DNA of 64,000 nucleotides from Cephalotus follicularis (lineage: Eukaryota > Streptophyta > Magnoliopsida > Oxalidales > Cephalotaceae). Location: positions 54,717 through 118,716 of the forward strand of contig BDDD01001358.1 in NCBI GenBank assembly GCA_001972305.1, given 5' to 3'. Below are positions 11,151 through 20,534 of the stretch, one piece after another. The notes under the pieces were generated by a model. It searched no databases. It saw nothing but the letters and a program-made list of their open reading frames with translations, and was not told where the DNA came from. The position numbers and the translations under genes were made by a program. The stretch's first letter is position 1, and every line of letters begins with the position of its first letter.

Positions 11151-11933
11151 TCCAAGGCTGTTTTAGGGTTTCATGAGTCCGGTTTTCACCAAACGAACCT
11201 CCCATCAATCCAAACAATTATCAATCACAAAATTATGATAATTGGAAAGATAATTCAATTAAAATGTATATTTATTTTAAACATGGAAATTAATATACAT
11301 TAATTGAATTTGCGGTTATTACAGCATGGTCTGTGAAAGGGGAGGTTTGGGCACCTGTCGCACCAGGCTGCTAGTTTGAGAGAGGAAAAGAAGTTTGGAG
11401 AACATGCAGAGAAGACACAAAGAAATCTGCATAAAAAGTCGACAGCTCTCACCCTTCTCATCTGTTACAGAAAGCTAGAGGGCCAGTGACACTGTGAGTG
11501 ACAAAAGAGAGCAGGAGAACTTTAGAGAGGAAGCTCAACCACCATTGTTGAGCAAAGGGAGCTGGGAGCTTGCACACCAACTGCTGGGACGAACTAGGGA
11601 GCTTTCAAGCCGTACCTGGGGACTCAAAGTGACTAATTGGATACTAAAAGAGATGGACTTTCAGCTTCTAACTTGAGGCCAGAGGTAGGCGAAGCCATAT
11701 CTATATTTTTTGGATCCACTAATTGATGTTTGTTCAGTGATGTTTTGCATAGATTGCATGGCTTGTTGGACTATTTTTGAGTTAATGAAATGTTGCTATG
11801 CTATGCTGGATGTATGATGTGATATTGCATGCCAGTTTTCTGGGCTTTATACATGTTGGAATGCATGTTATGGGCATGGAAATGTCACTGTTTGCCCATG
11901 TTGTGAGGAAGATGACGACCCCTGCTTGAAACC

Positions 11934-12120
11934 GTCGACGCCTTGGATAAGCGTCGACGCTTAATACTGTGAACTGCGTTTTATATGTTGAAATGCGTTA
12001 AAACTTCAACGTCTAAGGGAGGAGATATCGACGCCCAGACACTGAAAGCGTTGACGCTATGAAACTGAACGTCGACGCTTAAGGGACATAAGTGTCGACA
12101 CCTAAGGAATAAACGCCGAC
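11934..12120. repeat. GCGTCGACGC palindrome array in the G1 LTR
   Basis: GTCGAC-type cores start at 11934, 11953, 12026 (ATCGAC), 12049 (GTTGAC), 12070, 12093 and 12114 (GCCGAC). Neighbouring cores are 19-23 bp apart. The array lies downstream of the putative TATA box, so it would be in the transcript leader. Confidence 0.85.
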
Positions 12121-13423
12121 GCTTTAGAGTCCTGTTTGGACAGTTTTTACGGTTTTGATACCCGACGATCCCGATTTCTCTTAGGATGCATTAGAGCATT
12201 TGTATGCATTGCATATACACTGTTTACTGCTTGTTTGGTTACTGCTTATAAATCGTTTATGATTTCTAAAGTTGCGATGTTTAGAACTGCACATGCGAAC
12301 TCGGAATGTGCTATTTTGAATATGAAAATATGTATTGGTTAATAACGTATTTTCGAACGAACTGGTAAACGATTTACACCACTGTTTTGTTCAAGGTATT
12401 TCTACTACTGAAATTACATGTTTCAAATATTTATTACTTTCAGAAATATTTGAAAATGAACTGCCTGTTATCGATATAAACGATCACCACTGTGCCGTTT
12501 ACTGTTTAATTCACTGTTTGCTCTGTGAATTTCAATGTGGTTGTGTTTGAACCATTGGTTGCATGGCGGAGGCTGCCAGCGTCGGCTAGTGGTAGGGTTG
12601 ACCTAGGGGCCAGGAGTTGGCTGGGTGACTCACTGTACTGTACTGTTGCCTTGCTTGGTTGCTTGGAGCAGGGACCGAAGTGGGAGAGTAGCGTGGGGCC
12701 AAGAGTTGGCGGCGTTACATATACTGCCTGACTGTTGTGGTCCTTTATGGACATATTGTACTGCCTGTTGGTCCTTTTCAGACATTACTGTGATTGTGGA
12801 TGTGATCATGGCCGGATCACTACTGTACTGTTCTTGCATACATATGTTTTCTTATATATGTACCCACTGTCATCCTTACTGTACTGCTTAAATATATATG
12901 TTTTTCGTATATATATATAAACTGGTATTTCCTACACTGCATCATTTATGCATACATTACATGACATGCATTTATTGTTGTTCCTGAGCTACTTTTATGA
13001 CTTAGCCAAGTGAGGACAAAGGCTAACCCCCTACTTTATAGATTGATGCAGTGGACCGGTTGGACTGGCATGAGCGAAGAACAAGATGTTATGTTGTTTT
13101 TTTCCTAGTTTTACTTTTCTCATGTTTTGTAATAAACCGAGTTTTATTTAAGGACTAATGTACTGTACTATGGTTTGTTTAATGATGGGATTTAATATTG
13201 TACTGTGATCACGCTCCGTTTGAGGGCTATTAACAACGACGAACTTGTATTGGGTAGCGTGCAGTATGGGATGCACATTACATGTTTTTCAACTTATGAA
13301 TCTTATGCTTCCGCAATTGATGTATTGTTTATGAGTTTAAATTTTATGGTATTTGCATAAGCTGAATTTATATGTAAATTGCCTTACCGCCTTAATGTTG
13401 TCTTACCAAAACGGGGTGTGACA

Positions 13424-14204
13424 TTTCCCTTCTCTTATGAGACATAAACTTATCTCGCATTTGCAAAAGCTGGGCCGGCCACTGTAATGTCACGGACCGG
13501 TTCTAGATTTTTTTTCCATCCAAGAAATTCCATAAATAAACGGTTTAGCCCCTTTCTATACTCACTTCATTCATTCAGCACTGAATGTTATAGAGAGAGA
13601 CGATGAAAGAGTGAGAGAGTGTGAGAAATATTGAATTGGAGCAAAGAAGGGGTCGCTGGACTCATAGCAGTGTGTAGATCTCAAAGGAGGAATCAGATGT
13701 CGATTGTGGCAGCTAATTAATCAGTATTGCAAGTGGTTTTAACAGCAAGTTCTCTTAGATCTATAACTCGACATCTATCAAGGTAGGCTTTACTTATATG
13801 CTTGAACTATTGTGTATTTCTACCTTGAATGACGAATGCCATTATGATCTGATGAGTTGTGCTGCTGTGAACTGCTAGATCGGGATTTGATGAATGGATT
13901 AAGAATTTCTTTAAGTTGATCCTGTTATAATCGACCACTGGGGCTTATGGCTCCCTTGGATCGAGTGTTAGATTGCCTGGTTTGGACTTGAGCCGCTGAT
14001 GAGATGATAACAACCATATGTTGTTGTTTTGCTAAGTCTGAAAAGCGTTGGTGCTTTGCTTAAGAAATTATAGTTGGTGTCTAAAGCTCAGAATGCTAAG
14101 TAAGAACTCGGACAGCTGAAGGGAGACCTCGTACAAGAGGTATACCTCGTACAAGAAGGCAGACCTCGTACCAGAAGGCAGACCTCGTACTAGAGGAATA
14201 CCTT
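13424..14204. other. Unassigned DNA ending in an 18-19-bp minisatellite
   Basis: No gene is seen. It contains a promoter-like stretch (CCATAAATAAACGG near 13530, then a GA-rich leader) that may be part of an old LTR. From 14126 to 14204 an 18-19-bp tandem repeat of the form ACCTCGTACNAGAAGGCAG starts at 14126, 14144, 14163, 14182 and 14200. Confidence 0.6.
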
Positions 14205-16131
14205 TGTAACGTCCCCGACCCGAGCCTGCTAATAGCTCAAAACGGACCTCGAGGATCGGTTGCGTTACGTTGGGTGTGAATCGTTACACTCTTTAGCATT
14301 GTTGTCTCATGCTAACATACATCATCTACTCATGCTTTTCTCCATAGACAAATCACATGATCAAATTCATACTATTAAACATCTTCCATAACCATAAATT
14401 TAAACCTTAAACATAATCATCTTATATAAAGATGTCATAACCATATTGTTGTTATACATTTACAAAGGATCATCATTTATCATAACATATAATACAGCGG
14501 AAAATATTATCTGATTACATATCAAATCATTTATGCAAACATCATTGCATAGTACATATCCTCTGCAAAGTTTCTTCTAAAGAGCTCCCTTTAAGCTCGT
14601 AATCTCCATTCAATCATTTCCTGAAAACATTTTATCTGAAAACAAACATTGAAAGTAATGAGCTCATAATAGCTCAGTAAGGTGTTTTTATTGTAAACAC
14701 ATTTCATCGTAACCTTTTTTTTGTCAATACATATAACTAGAACATTTCATAAAACATATCACTTTTCTAATTACAAATTTGTAACTAGAACATTTCATAA
14801 ACATAGAAGTCATAAGAACCTTAATGAACCCTTTTACATCGCTTCACCGGGGCATTGTACACTCCCCGACTACTATCCTTACATCACATGCATGTCCGTG
14901 AGCATCTCGCTCCATTAACATTGAGCACTCGCTCCATTCCCCTTGGATCGCAATCCAAGGGTGGTTCATTCATCATTTCATCAAACATTTTTTCAATACT
15001 TTGAGTGATCAGCTCAAAGCATTCATAAAAATCATTTCATAACATTGCTTTAACAATTCATAAACCTTTCTCTTCATTTGAGTAATTAACTCAAATGTAT
15101 TCATAAAACAATTTTGCATAGCTTTGCTAAAACTGATAATTCATATAGAAATAATAATTTTCAGAGAAAACTTATAACGTAAACATTAAAGTAGACATCT
15201 TCACGAATTCAGAAAGCTCAAGATCATAAAAATTGGTTGAGGATTGAATCCGTTATGAATTTTTAAATTGGGTGGTTCCCTGTTATATCAGTATAGGAGT
15301 AGTAAAATGACACAGGGATTTTCATCAAGAATTCGATAGAATTTCAAATTGTACAAAGCATAGAAGTTAAAGTAGACATATAAGGTTTTCAAAACATCAA
15401 GCCATTTCAATTCATCAAGAAATGAGCAAGATATTAATAGAACAATTTGTTATAAAACTGGGAGTAAAACAGGGGATACTTTGGAGAAAATGGGTATAGA
15501 ATTTCCTTACTTTGCTATAGAATTCCTTTCTTTCTTCTCTAGCTAAATTCTCCTCTTCAATCTCAGTAACCAATACTCTCTTCTCAGCTGAACTACACTT
15601 ATAAATAGGCTGAATTGGTTGGCTTGGAGAGTAAGCTTCTCTCTCTCTTGTGAGTCATCTCTCCAAAATAGCCCATGTGCCTAAATTCAATCCAATCCAA
15701 TGGTGACACTTATTATAACATCTGATAATATCTCAAATTCTTCTCTCCTGGCCTACCACATGTCAATAATTAATAAAAATTATCCCACAAAAGGACAAAA
15801 GTCAGATTTGGGCAACTAGCCTGCAGAACAAAGCGTCAGCGCTTTTATCCAAGCGTCGCCGCTTACGGGTCTCGTACAAGTCAACTGACACACTTGACTT
15901 CAAAGCATCGACGTTTACATTTAGAGAATCGTTGGTTGCCTCCAAAGTGCTGACGCTTTCTCGTAAGCGTCGCCGGTGTAAGGGGTTGTCCAGTTTTCTG
16001 TTGCACTGGTTTAAAGCTCCGTTAGAAGGGGTCCAAGCGTCGCCGGTTTACCACCAAAGCATCAACTCTTTACCACCAAAGCAATCATCTTTCCATAATT
16101 AATATCTTTAATGGAAATTCGGGTCATTACA
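14205..16131 (-). mobile_element. S3: gypsy solo LTR of the G6 family
   Basis: It starts TGTAACGTCCCC and ends GGTCATTACA, and is flanked by ACCTT (14200-14204 and 16132-16136). It is the reverse complement of the G6 LTR family: both have the segment giving CACCGGGGCATTG and ACTCCCCGA, and its right end mirrors TGTAAGGACCC. A TATA-like box (minus strand TATTTATAAG) lies near 15600, and a degenerate GCGTCGACGC array at 15833-16075 lies upstream of it. The insertion landed inside one unit of the minisatellite. Confidence 0.92.
15833..16075. repeat. GCGTCGACGC-type palindrome array, degenerate
   Basis: Units include AAGCGTCAGCGCTT at about 15831, AAGCGTCGCCGCTT at about 15851, AAGCATCGACGTTT, AAGTGCTGACGCTTT, AAGCGTCGCCGG (twice) and AAGCATCAACTC. 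Pairs are about 20-21 bp apart. Confidence 0.8.
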
Positions 16132-17470
16132 ACCTTGTACTAGATGGCAGACCTCCTACTTGAGGCAGACGTACTAGAAGGCAAACCTTGGAGGTAGATG
16201 TCAGGTGCAAAGCTCGCCGTCTGACATCGGGACTTAGGAAAGTTCTAAGACTGTGTAGCCTAGGTGAACCACCTCTAATACACCTCAGTGAGCCCTTCTC
16301 TAACCAAAAGGGTTTATAGCTAAAGACCTATGAGGTCTCAGACTTTGCCCGACATTGTTGAGCCTTGACGAGATAGCCACTACCGTTATCTTCTATGTCA
16401 TGGGGGATCAGGGTGGTAGTCGCTTAGTCTGCCAGATTGAGAGCAATGGAACTCTCTTAAGAGAGATTTATAATCATGGAGAAAAGAGCTGAAGGAACCG
16501 CAGGAACCACTTTAGGGAAACCTAAGGGTAGACACCTCATTGTGAATGACCGTGAGGACCCCGCATGACTTTGAAAAACCCTGTCTAGCATTACTTGAAG
16601 AACCGCAAGAATCACTTTGGGGTGACCCTAAGGGTAAAACCTCTTTGTGAAGGACCGCGAGAACCTTGTATGCTTAGATTAACCATGTCTAGCATTACTG
16701 GAGGAACCACAAGAACCACTTTGGGGTGAGCCCAAGGGCAGACACCGCATTGTGAAGGACCTCGTATGACTAGATCAACCCAGACTACTCCAGTATGCTT
16801 TATCCTAAGGAGACGAGCATTAAGGAGAGGAGTGATCAGACCAGCACTATCTCAACTATATTCTCTACAGTACAAGCAGTGCACAGATTAGAGCGATGCT
16901 ACCTTGGGTAGAGGAGGTTGAGGAGCACTTACTGCTCTCCCTATGTCACCTTGAGTGCGTAGAAGGATGGAAGTCCTCTACCAGTAGAGTGTAGACTGGC
17001 AGAGTAGAGTGCAGACCGGTAGAGTAGTGCATAGAAGGATGAAAGTCCTCTACCTATAATTATCTTGTGGATATATGTATTCCTAGACGATTATGGATTG
17101 GGCTATGAAACGCCTGTAGGCTTATGGTGTATAAATGATGATCTTTTGATATGGGTAATTACTAAAACAGGCATTCATGCATATCCTGCCATGCACACAT
17201 CTACTATAATTGTACACTTCATTATATATGGTATCGCCTACACAACCATTAGTTGCTGACTCATTCTCTGAATGGGTTTGGTACAGTTGACCCATCGAAG
17301 TAACCAAATGGGCCAGATTGTAGAGCAATGATTCTAGTAGCAGTGCAGCTCCTCTACCTACCTTATTGTATAAGAGACTTAGTGTATAAGAATAATAGTG
17401 CATCTAATATGAGATGTTGATGTATACATTTTTGTTTATCCACATGAGTTAATTAATTGGTTATTTTCTA
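16132..17470. repeat. Unassigned DNA with tandem repeats of about 105 bp and 18 bp
   Basis: The minisatellite resumes at 16132 after S3. At 16491-16790 there are three tandem copies of a unit of about 104-106 bp, starting at 16491, 16597 and 16701, each beginning GGAACC(G/A)C-like and containing CACTTTGGGGTGA and GTCTAGCATTACT. At about 16970-17050 short repeats of GTAGAGTG(T/C)AGAC(T/C)GG occur. I recognise no gene or element. Confidence 0.6.
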
Positions 17471-17485
17471 TGAATAAACTACAAA

Positions 17486-17820
17486 GGGGGGGGGGGGGGG
17501 GGGGGGGGCNNNNNNNNNNNNNNNNNNNNNNNNNNNNNNNNNNNNNNNNNNNNNNNNNNNNNNNNNNNNNNNNNNNNNNNNNNNNNNNNNNNNNNNNNNN
17601 NNNNNNNNNNNNNNNNNNNNNNNNNNNNNNNNNNNNNNNNNNNNNNNNNNNNNNNNNNNNNNNNNNNNNNNNNNNNNNNNNNNNNNNNNNNNNNNNNNNN
17701 NNNNNNNNNNNNNNNNNNNNNNNNNNNNNNNNNNNNNNNNNNNNNNNNNNNNNNNNNNNNNNNNNNNNNNNNNNNNNNNNNNNNNNNNNNNNNNNNNNNN
17801 NNNNNNNNNNNNNNNNNNNN
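17486..17820. other. Homopolymer G run and 311-base N gap
   Basis: Bases 17486-17508 are all G and 17510-17820 are N. The matching LTR in C2 has CATCCCCCCTCCCCTTGTAG on its plus strand, so a genuine G-rich tract exists here, but its length is not reliable. Confidence 0.95.
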
Positions 17821-18192
17821 CTCTTGGGTTCACTCCCCAATTTCTCTTAGGGTTCACTCCCCTATTACAATCAAAATTGATAGAAGATGTGTTTCGATCT
17901 AAACCTCTCACAAGGTTGGATTTTACAAGATAAGTTTGCTGAATGTAATTGAATACAAAGATAGGCTAAGATATGAAAATGAAAACTCTTGAGATAAGCT
18001 TTTAATTTGAATGCTTGTTGTGTATTTCTTTTGAATGATGTTTGTGCTTGTGTTTCTCTAATTGTTTTTCTTCAAAACATTCGTGTATATATATCTCCTT
18101 GCCTCATAGATCCGTTGGGAATGTATTGGGATTTGTTCCATCATGGAATGTCCACTAAAACTCTGTCAGAAATGTTTCCAGCCGTCCAAAGC

Positions 18193-18552
18193 TTCGACTG
18201 TCACGCTCAAATCGTCGACGCTTATGTGACCGTTAGGGATCTCAAATTCAAATTGTCGAGTCAAAGCGCATACGTTCTGTCTTCAAAAGTCGACCGGCAG
18301 CTCAAAGCGCTGACGCTTAAGGTTGGGCGTCAACGCTTAGGCCAAATTGAATTCCAATTGGGCTCACTGGTTTAGTCGACGTACGCTTTGCACAAAGAGC
18401 AGACGCTTTGTGTTAAAGTGCCGACGCTTGAATCTTGGGCATCGACGGTTTGAGGTCTTGTTCCTCTTTTCAAAGTGCTTCACCGGTAGACGCTTTGTTC
18501 CTTGTCTCGACTGCCTCTCAAAGCGCTGACGCTTTATCTTTGAGCATCAACG
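18193..18552. repeat. GCGTCGACGC palindrome array in the C1 3' LTR
   Basis: Cores include TTCGAC 18193, GTCGAC 18213, 18289 and 18375, GCTGAC 18309, GTCAAC 18329, ATCGAC 18441, and further degenerate units to about 18552. Pairs are about 20 bp apart (18193/18213, 18289/18309/18329). It lies in U3, upstream of the TATA box. Confidence 0.85.
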
Positions 18553-18680
18553 GTTTGCCCTGTATCTGCAGAATTCTTGTGCTGTTTTGTGCATTCCATG
18601 GGTTTTCTTGCACATCAAGAAACTTTGTTAAACACAAATATGTTATCATCAAAACTAGGATTGAGACATAAATGTCAACA

Positions 18681-19440
18681 ATCTCCCCCGTTTTGATGAT
18701 AACAAAATTTGTTTCATTTTAAGCATAATAATCGAAATAAGTTAAAACATTTAACGGATAATGCACAAATGTAAAGTTTAAGAACTTAATTGATGCACAA
18801 TTACATTTGCTCCCCCTGAATTTATTTACCTCCTCCTTAGTTAAGCAAGGGGTAATTTACTTTGTCATTAATTCCTTGTATTATTATGCTATCTCCCACA
18901 ATTATCTCACAAATTTCTCCCCCTTTTTGTTATCATTTCAAAAAAGGGATTAAAAAGCTATATCCAAACCCATAAACAATGTAATTTGACCATACGTTCC
19001 ATGTTCCAATTTTAAAAAATCCAAAGATAGTGCTACCATTGTGAAAAAGCTACAAAACCAAACATTTCAAAGCCAGAACACCAACACACATTCTGCATAT
19101 TGAATTTTAAAAGTAATATTTCGTCATTTCATATAACAAGCTGCAAATTACAAATTTCAAGTCCAAGCATTCCAAATCCATAATGTTTAAACCAGTACAC
19201 ATTGAAATTAAAACAAAACATTGTCATTTCACATTACACAATAATACTTCCAATTACACAAGCTATAAATCACATAAAAGTTGTCTATAGCAGATACATA
19301 AAATGCAAATGAAAATGAGATGCATATGCTCATTCGTCCATGTGGGTGTCCTCGTCGTCACCCCAGACCTCTCCCTCAAAGTCATCAGTTCCTGCATCAT
19401 CAAGGGGAATGTCATCGTGGCTAGAGGATGAAGAGATAAG
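18681..19440 (-). promoter_or_regulatory. C1 spacer with repeated polypurine-like tracts
   Basis: Between the envelope-like ORF and the 3' LTR, C-rich tracts (purine on the element strand) occur at 18681-18694 next to the LTR, at 18810-18820 and at 18916-18928. The first is the normal polypurine tract for plus-strand DNA synthesis. The repeats are associated with GATAACAAAA-like text, as in C2. No gene is seen. Confidence 0.7.
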
Positions 19441-20283
19441 TCATTCATATTCAATAACGCCCGTTTTAGCGAACTTTTTGGCTATTCTCTTTTGTCGCCT
19501 CTTCATTGATTGCATATTCATCTTCATCTCCTCAACATTTTGCTGTAGTCCTTTGATAGCATCAAAGATCTCATCCAGCCTACTCCTCGAAAGATGGACA
19601 TCAGGAACTTGAGGTTCGATTTGCAGTGGTACATTTTCAGCTTCTTCCCCCAACTCAGCTTCTCCTTCCTCTTCAACTACTCGATTGGAGTCCTCTTTCC
19701 TAGGAATCCACGTACCAAGCCTTTTATGCTTTTTGAACCTCATCCTCCCAAGGGTTCCTTTCCCAAGCTTGTCAGCACTTTGAAGAGGATGGTTTACTTC
19801 TCCAGTTAGGTCGACATCAAAAAAGTGGAGAATCTTGGTTATTACATTTCTATAACCCAATCTTGCGTTTTCTCGGTCGTGAATCGAATGCATATGATTT
19901 ATAATGAGGAAGAGAACATTGATCTTTCTCCCAGTAATCAAGTGATACATCCTGTAGGCTTCCAAGTGCATCACCTCATCGAACCCACCAGCTTTTGGCA
20001 AAATGTACGTACATACCACACGGTGTAGGAATCGATAATGCAAAGGGAGATTCCTAGTATACATTCACTGAACATGATCAGTGTTCTCACCAAACAACAC
20101 TCTCACACAGTCCTGTTGATCAAAACTTGGGCTAGCCACCCAAGTACGTTGGTTCCAACCCATAGCACCAACGTTCGGAACATTGAAAATAGTGTTTAGT
20201 CTGTCTAAGTCCAAGTCAATAATCGCCGATTTCTTCCTTGTCTTGGAGCCTTGTCCTGCCTCAATATTCTTAGCTCTAGGCAT
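19441..20283 (-). pseudogene. C1 envelope-like ORF (internally deleted)
   Basis: The ORF starts at 20283 with MPRAKNIEAG, has a stop at 20065-20067, then continues in frame from 20064 to 19441. The second part carries a moderately hydrophobic helix before ILPKAGGFDEV, then a LGTWIPR(K)EDSNR motif, an acidic stretch and a C-terminal coiled coil (LDEIFDAIKGLQQNVEEMKM). It aligns along its length with the C2 ORF at 34026 but lacks the N-terminal third between residues 20 and about 30. Such third ORFs are called envelope-like in SIRE-type elements and appear in databases as putative plant transposon protein. No signal peptide or clear membrane anchor is seen, so an envelope role is doubtful. Confidence 0.75.
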
Positions 20284-20380
20284 GATTGAAGTATGGTGAA
20301 GGTTAAACTTTGATTTTCGACAGGAATCGCCCAGAAAATCGTCGGAGATAAAGATTTTTGGAGTTTAGGGTTTGTTTTGT

Positions 20381-20390
20381 GCATTTAAAA
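20381..20390 (-). promoter_or_regulatory. TATA-like box before the C1 envelope-like ORF
   Basis: The minus strand reads TTTTAAATGC about 100 bp before the ATG at 20283, between it and the palindrome array (20434-20534). Position and composition resemble the boxes at 33891 (C2) and 55911 (C3). Promoter function is an inference. Confidence 0.4.
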
Positions 20391-20433
20391 GCCTTTGCAG
20401 ACGGCGCTTTCTGCCTTAAAGCGCGATTAAAGC

Positions 20434-20534
20434 GTCGACAGATTGGGGTTAAGCGTCGACACTTAGACAAATTCCCCCAATTTCGAACCCTAATTTTGCT
20501 TTAAAGCGCTGACGCTTTAAAAGCAACAGTCGGC
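20434..20534. repeat. GCGTCGACGC palindrome array upstream of the C1 envelope-like ORF
   Basis: Cores GTCGAC 20434, GTCGAC 20455, GCTGAC 20508 and GTCGGC 20529 form two pairs, each 21 bp apart and 74 bp from pair to pair. The C2 spacer has the same geometry. The array lies between pol and the third ORF, outside the LTRs. The pol frame reads through into it as far as 20449. Confidence 0.88.

Larger units (their letters stand above)
860..11323 (-). mobile_element. G2: defective Ty3/gypsy chromovirus nested in the G1 LTR
   Basis: A minus-strand element with its 3' LTR at 860-2640, internal region at 2641-5793 and 5' LTR at 5794-11323. The flanking GCATG duplication marks a genuine insertion. 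The PBS (complement at 5779-5790) matches initiator tRNA-Met, and a purine tract (complement 2641-2656) abuts the 3' LTR. Only about 3.15 kb of internal sequence remains: a gag N-terminus, one zinc knuckle, an RT part, an RNase H part, the integrase zinc domain and the chromodomain. The gag core, protease and integrase catalytic core are missing. It was later hit by S1 and S2, giving three levels of nesting. Confidence 0.9.
5794..11323 (-). repeat. G2 5' LTR, split by S2
   Basis: It occupies 5794-6482 and 9333-11323, about 2.68 kb without the insert. Plus-strand ends are TGTCACACCCCG and GGTTATTACA. It holds hairpin CCGCACG/CGTGCGG with loop CATCCCATACTA at 5941-5966, hairpin TTAGCC/GGCTAA at 6142-6166, and short inverted repeats such as TAGTGAT/ATCACTA near 9373. 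Palindrome arrays lie at 9810-9880 and 11071-11150, with a TATA-like box near 10800 on the minus strand. The two parts are separated by S2 and its GATAC duplication. Confidence 0.88.
385..13423 (+). repeat. G1 3' LTR, split by G2
   Basis: The LTR starts TGTAACGCC after the purine tract and ends GGGGTGTGACA at 13423. It occupies 385-859 and 11324-13423, about 2.57 kb without the insert. The insert is flanked by the 5-bp duplication GCATG (855-859 and 11324-11328). The LTR carries GTCGAC palindrome arrays at 583-695 and 11934-12120, a TATA-like CATAAAAAG near 11430, hairpin TTAGCC/GGCTAA at 13002-13026, a CACGCTCCG box near 13210, hairpin GTGC/GCAC with loop AGTATGGGAT at 13259-13276 and a TTCCGC box near 13311. 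It is homologous to the G3 LTR (38297-40740). Confidence 0.85.
17471..18680 (-). repeat. C1 3' LTR with assembly gap
   Basis: It begins TGAATAAACTACAA, runs into a 23-base G run and 311 Ns, then continues to AAATGTCAACA at 18680. It is nearly identical by eye to 24865-25737. It has a TATATATA box on the minus strand near 18086-18094, downstream of the palindrome array 18193-18552. Confidence 0.85.

Noticed and set aside
13424-14204. A host gene promoter or 5' exon (TATA-like box, GA-rich leader, GT after CTATCAAG)
   Set aside because: No coding exon follows. Similar TATA plus GA-rich leaders occur in the G6 and S3 LTRs, so an old LTR is more likely.
17436-17911. ORFs spanning the N gap
   Set aside because: They are mostly unknown residues over Ns and a homopolymer.
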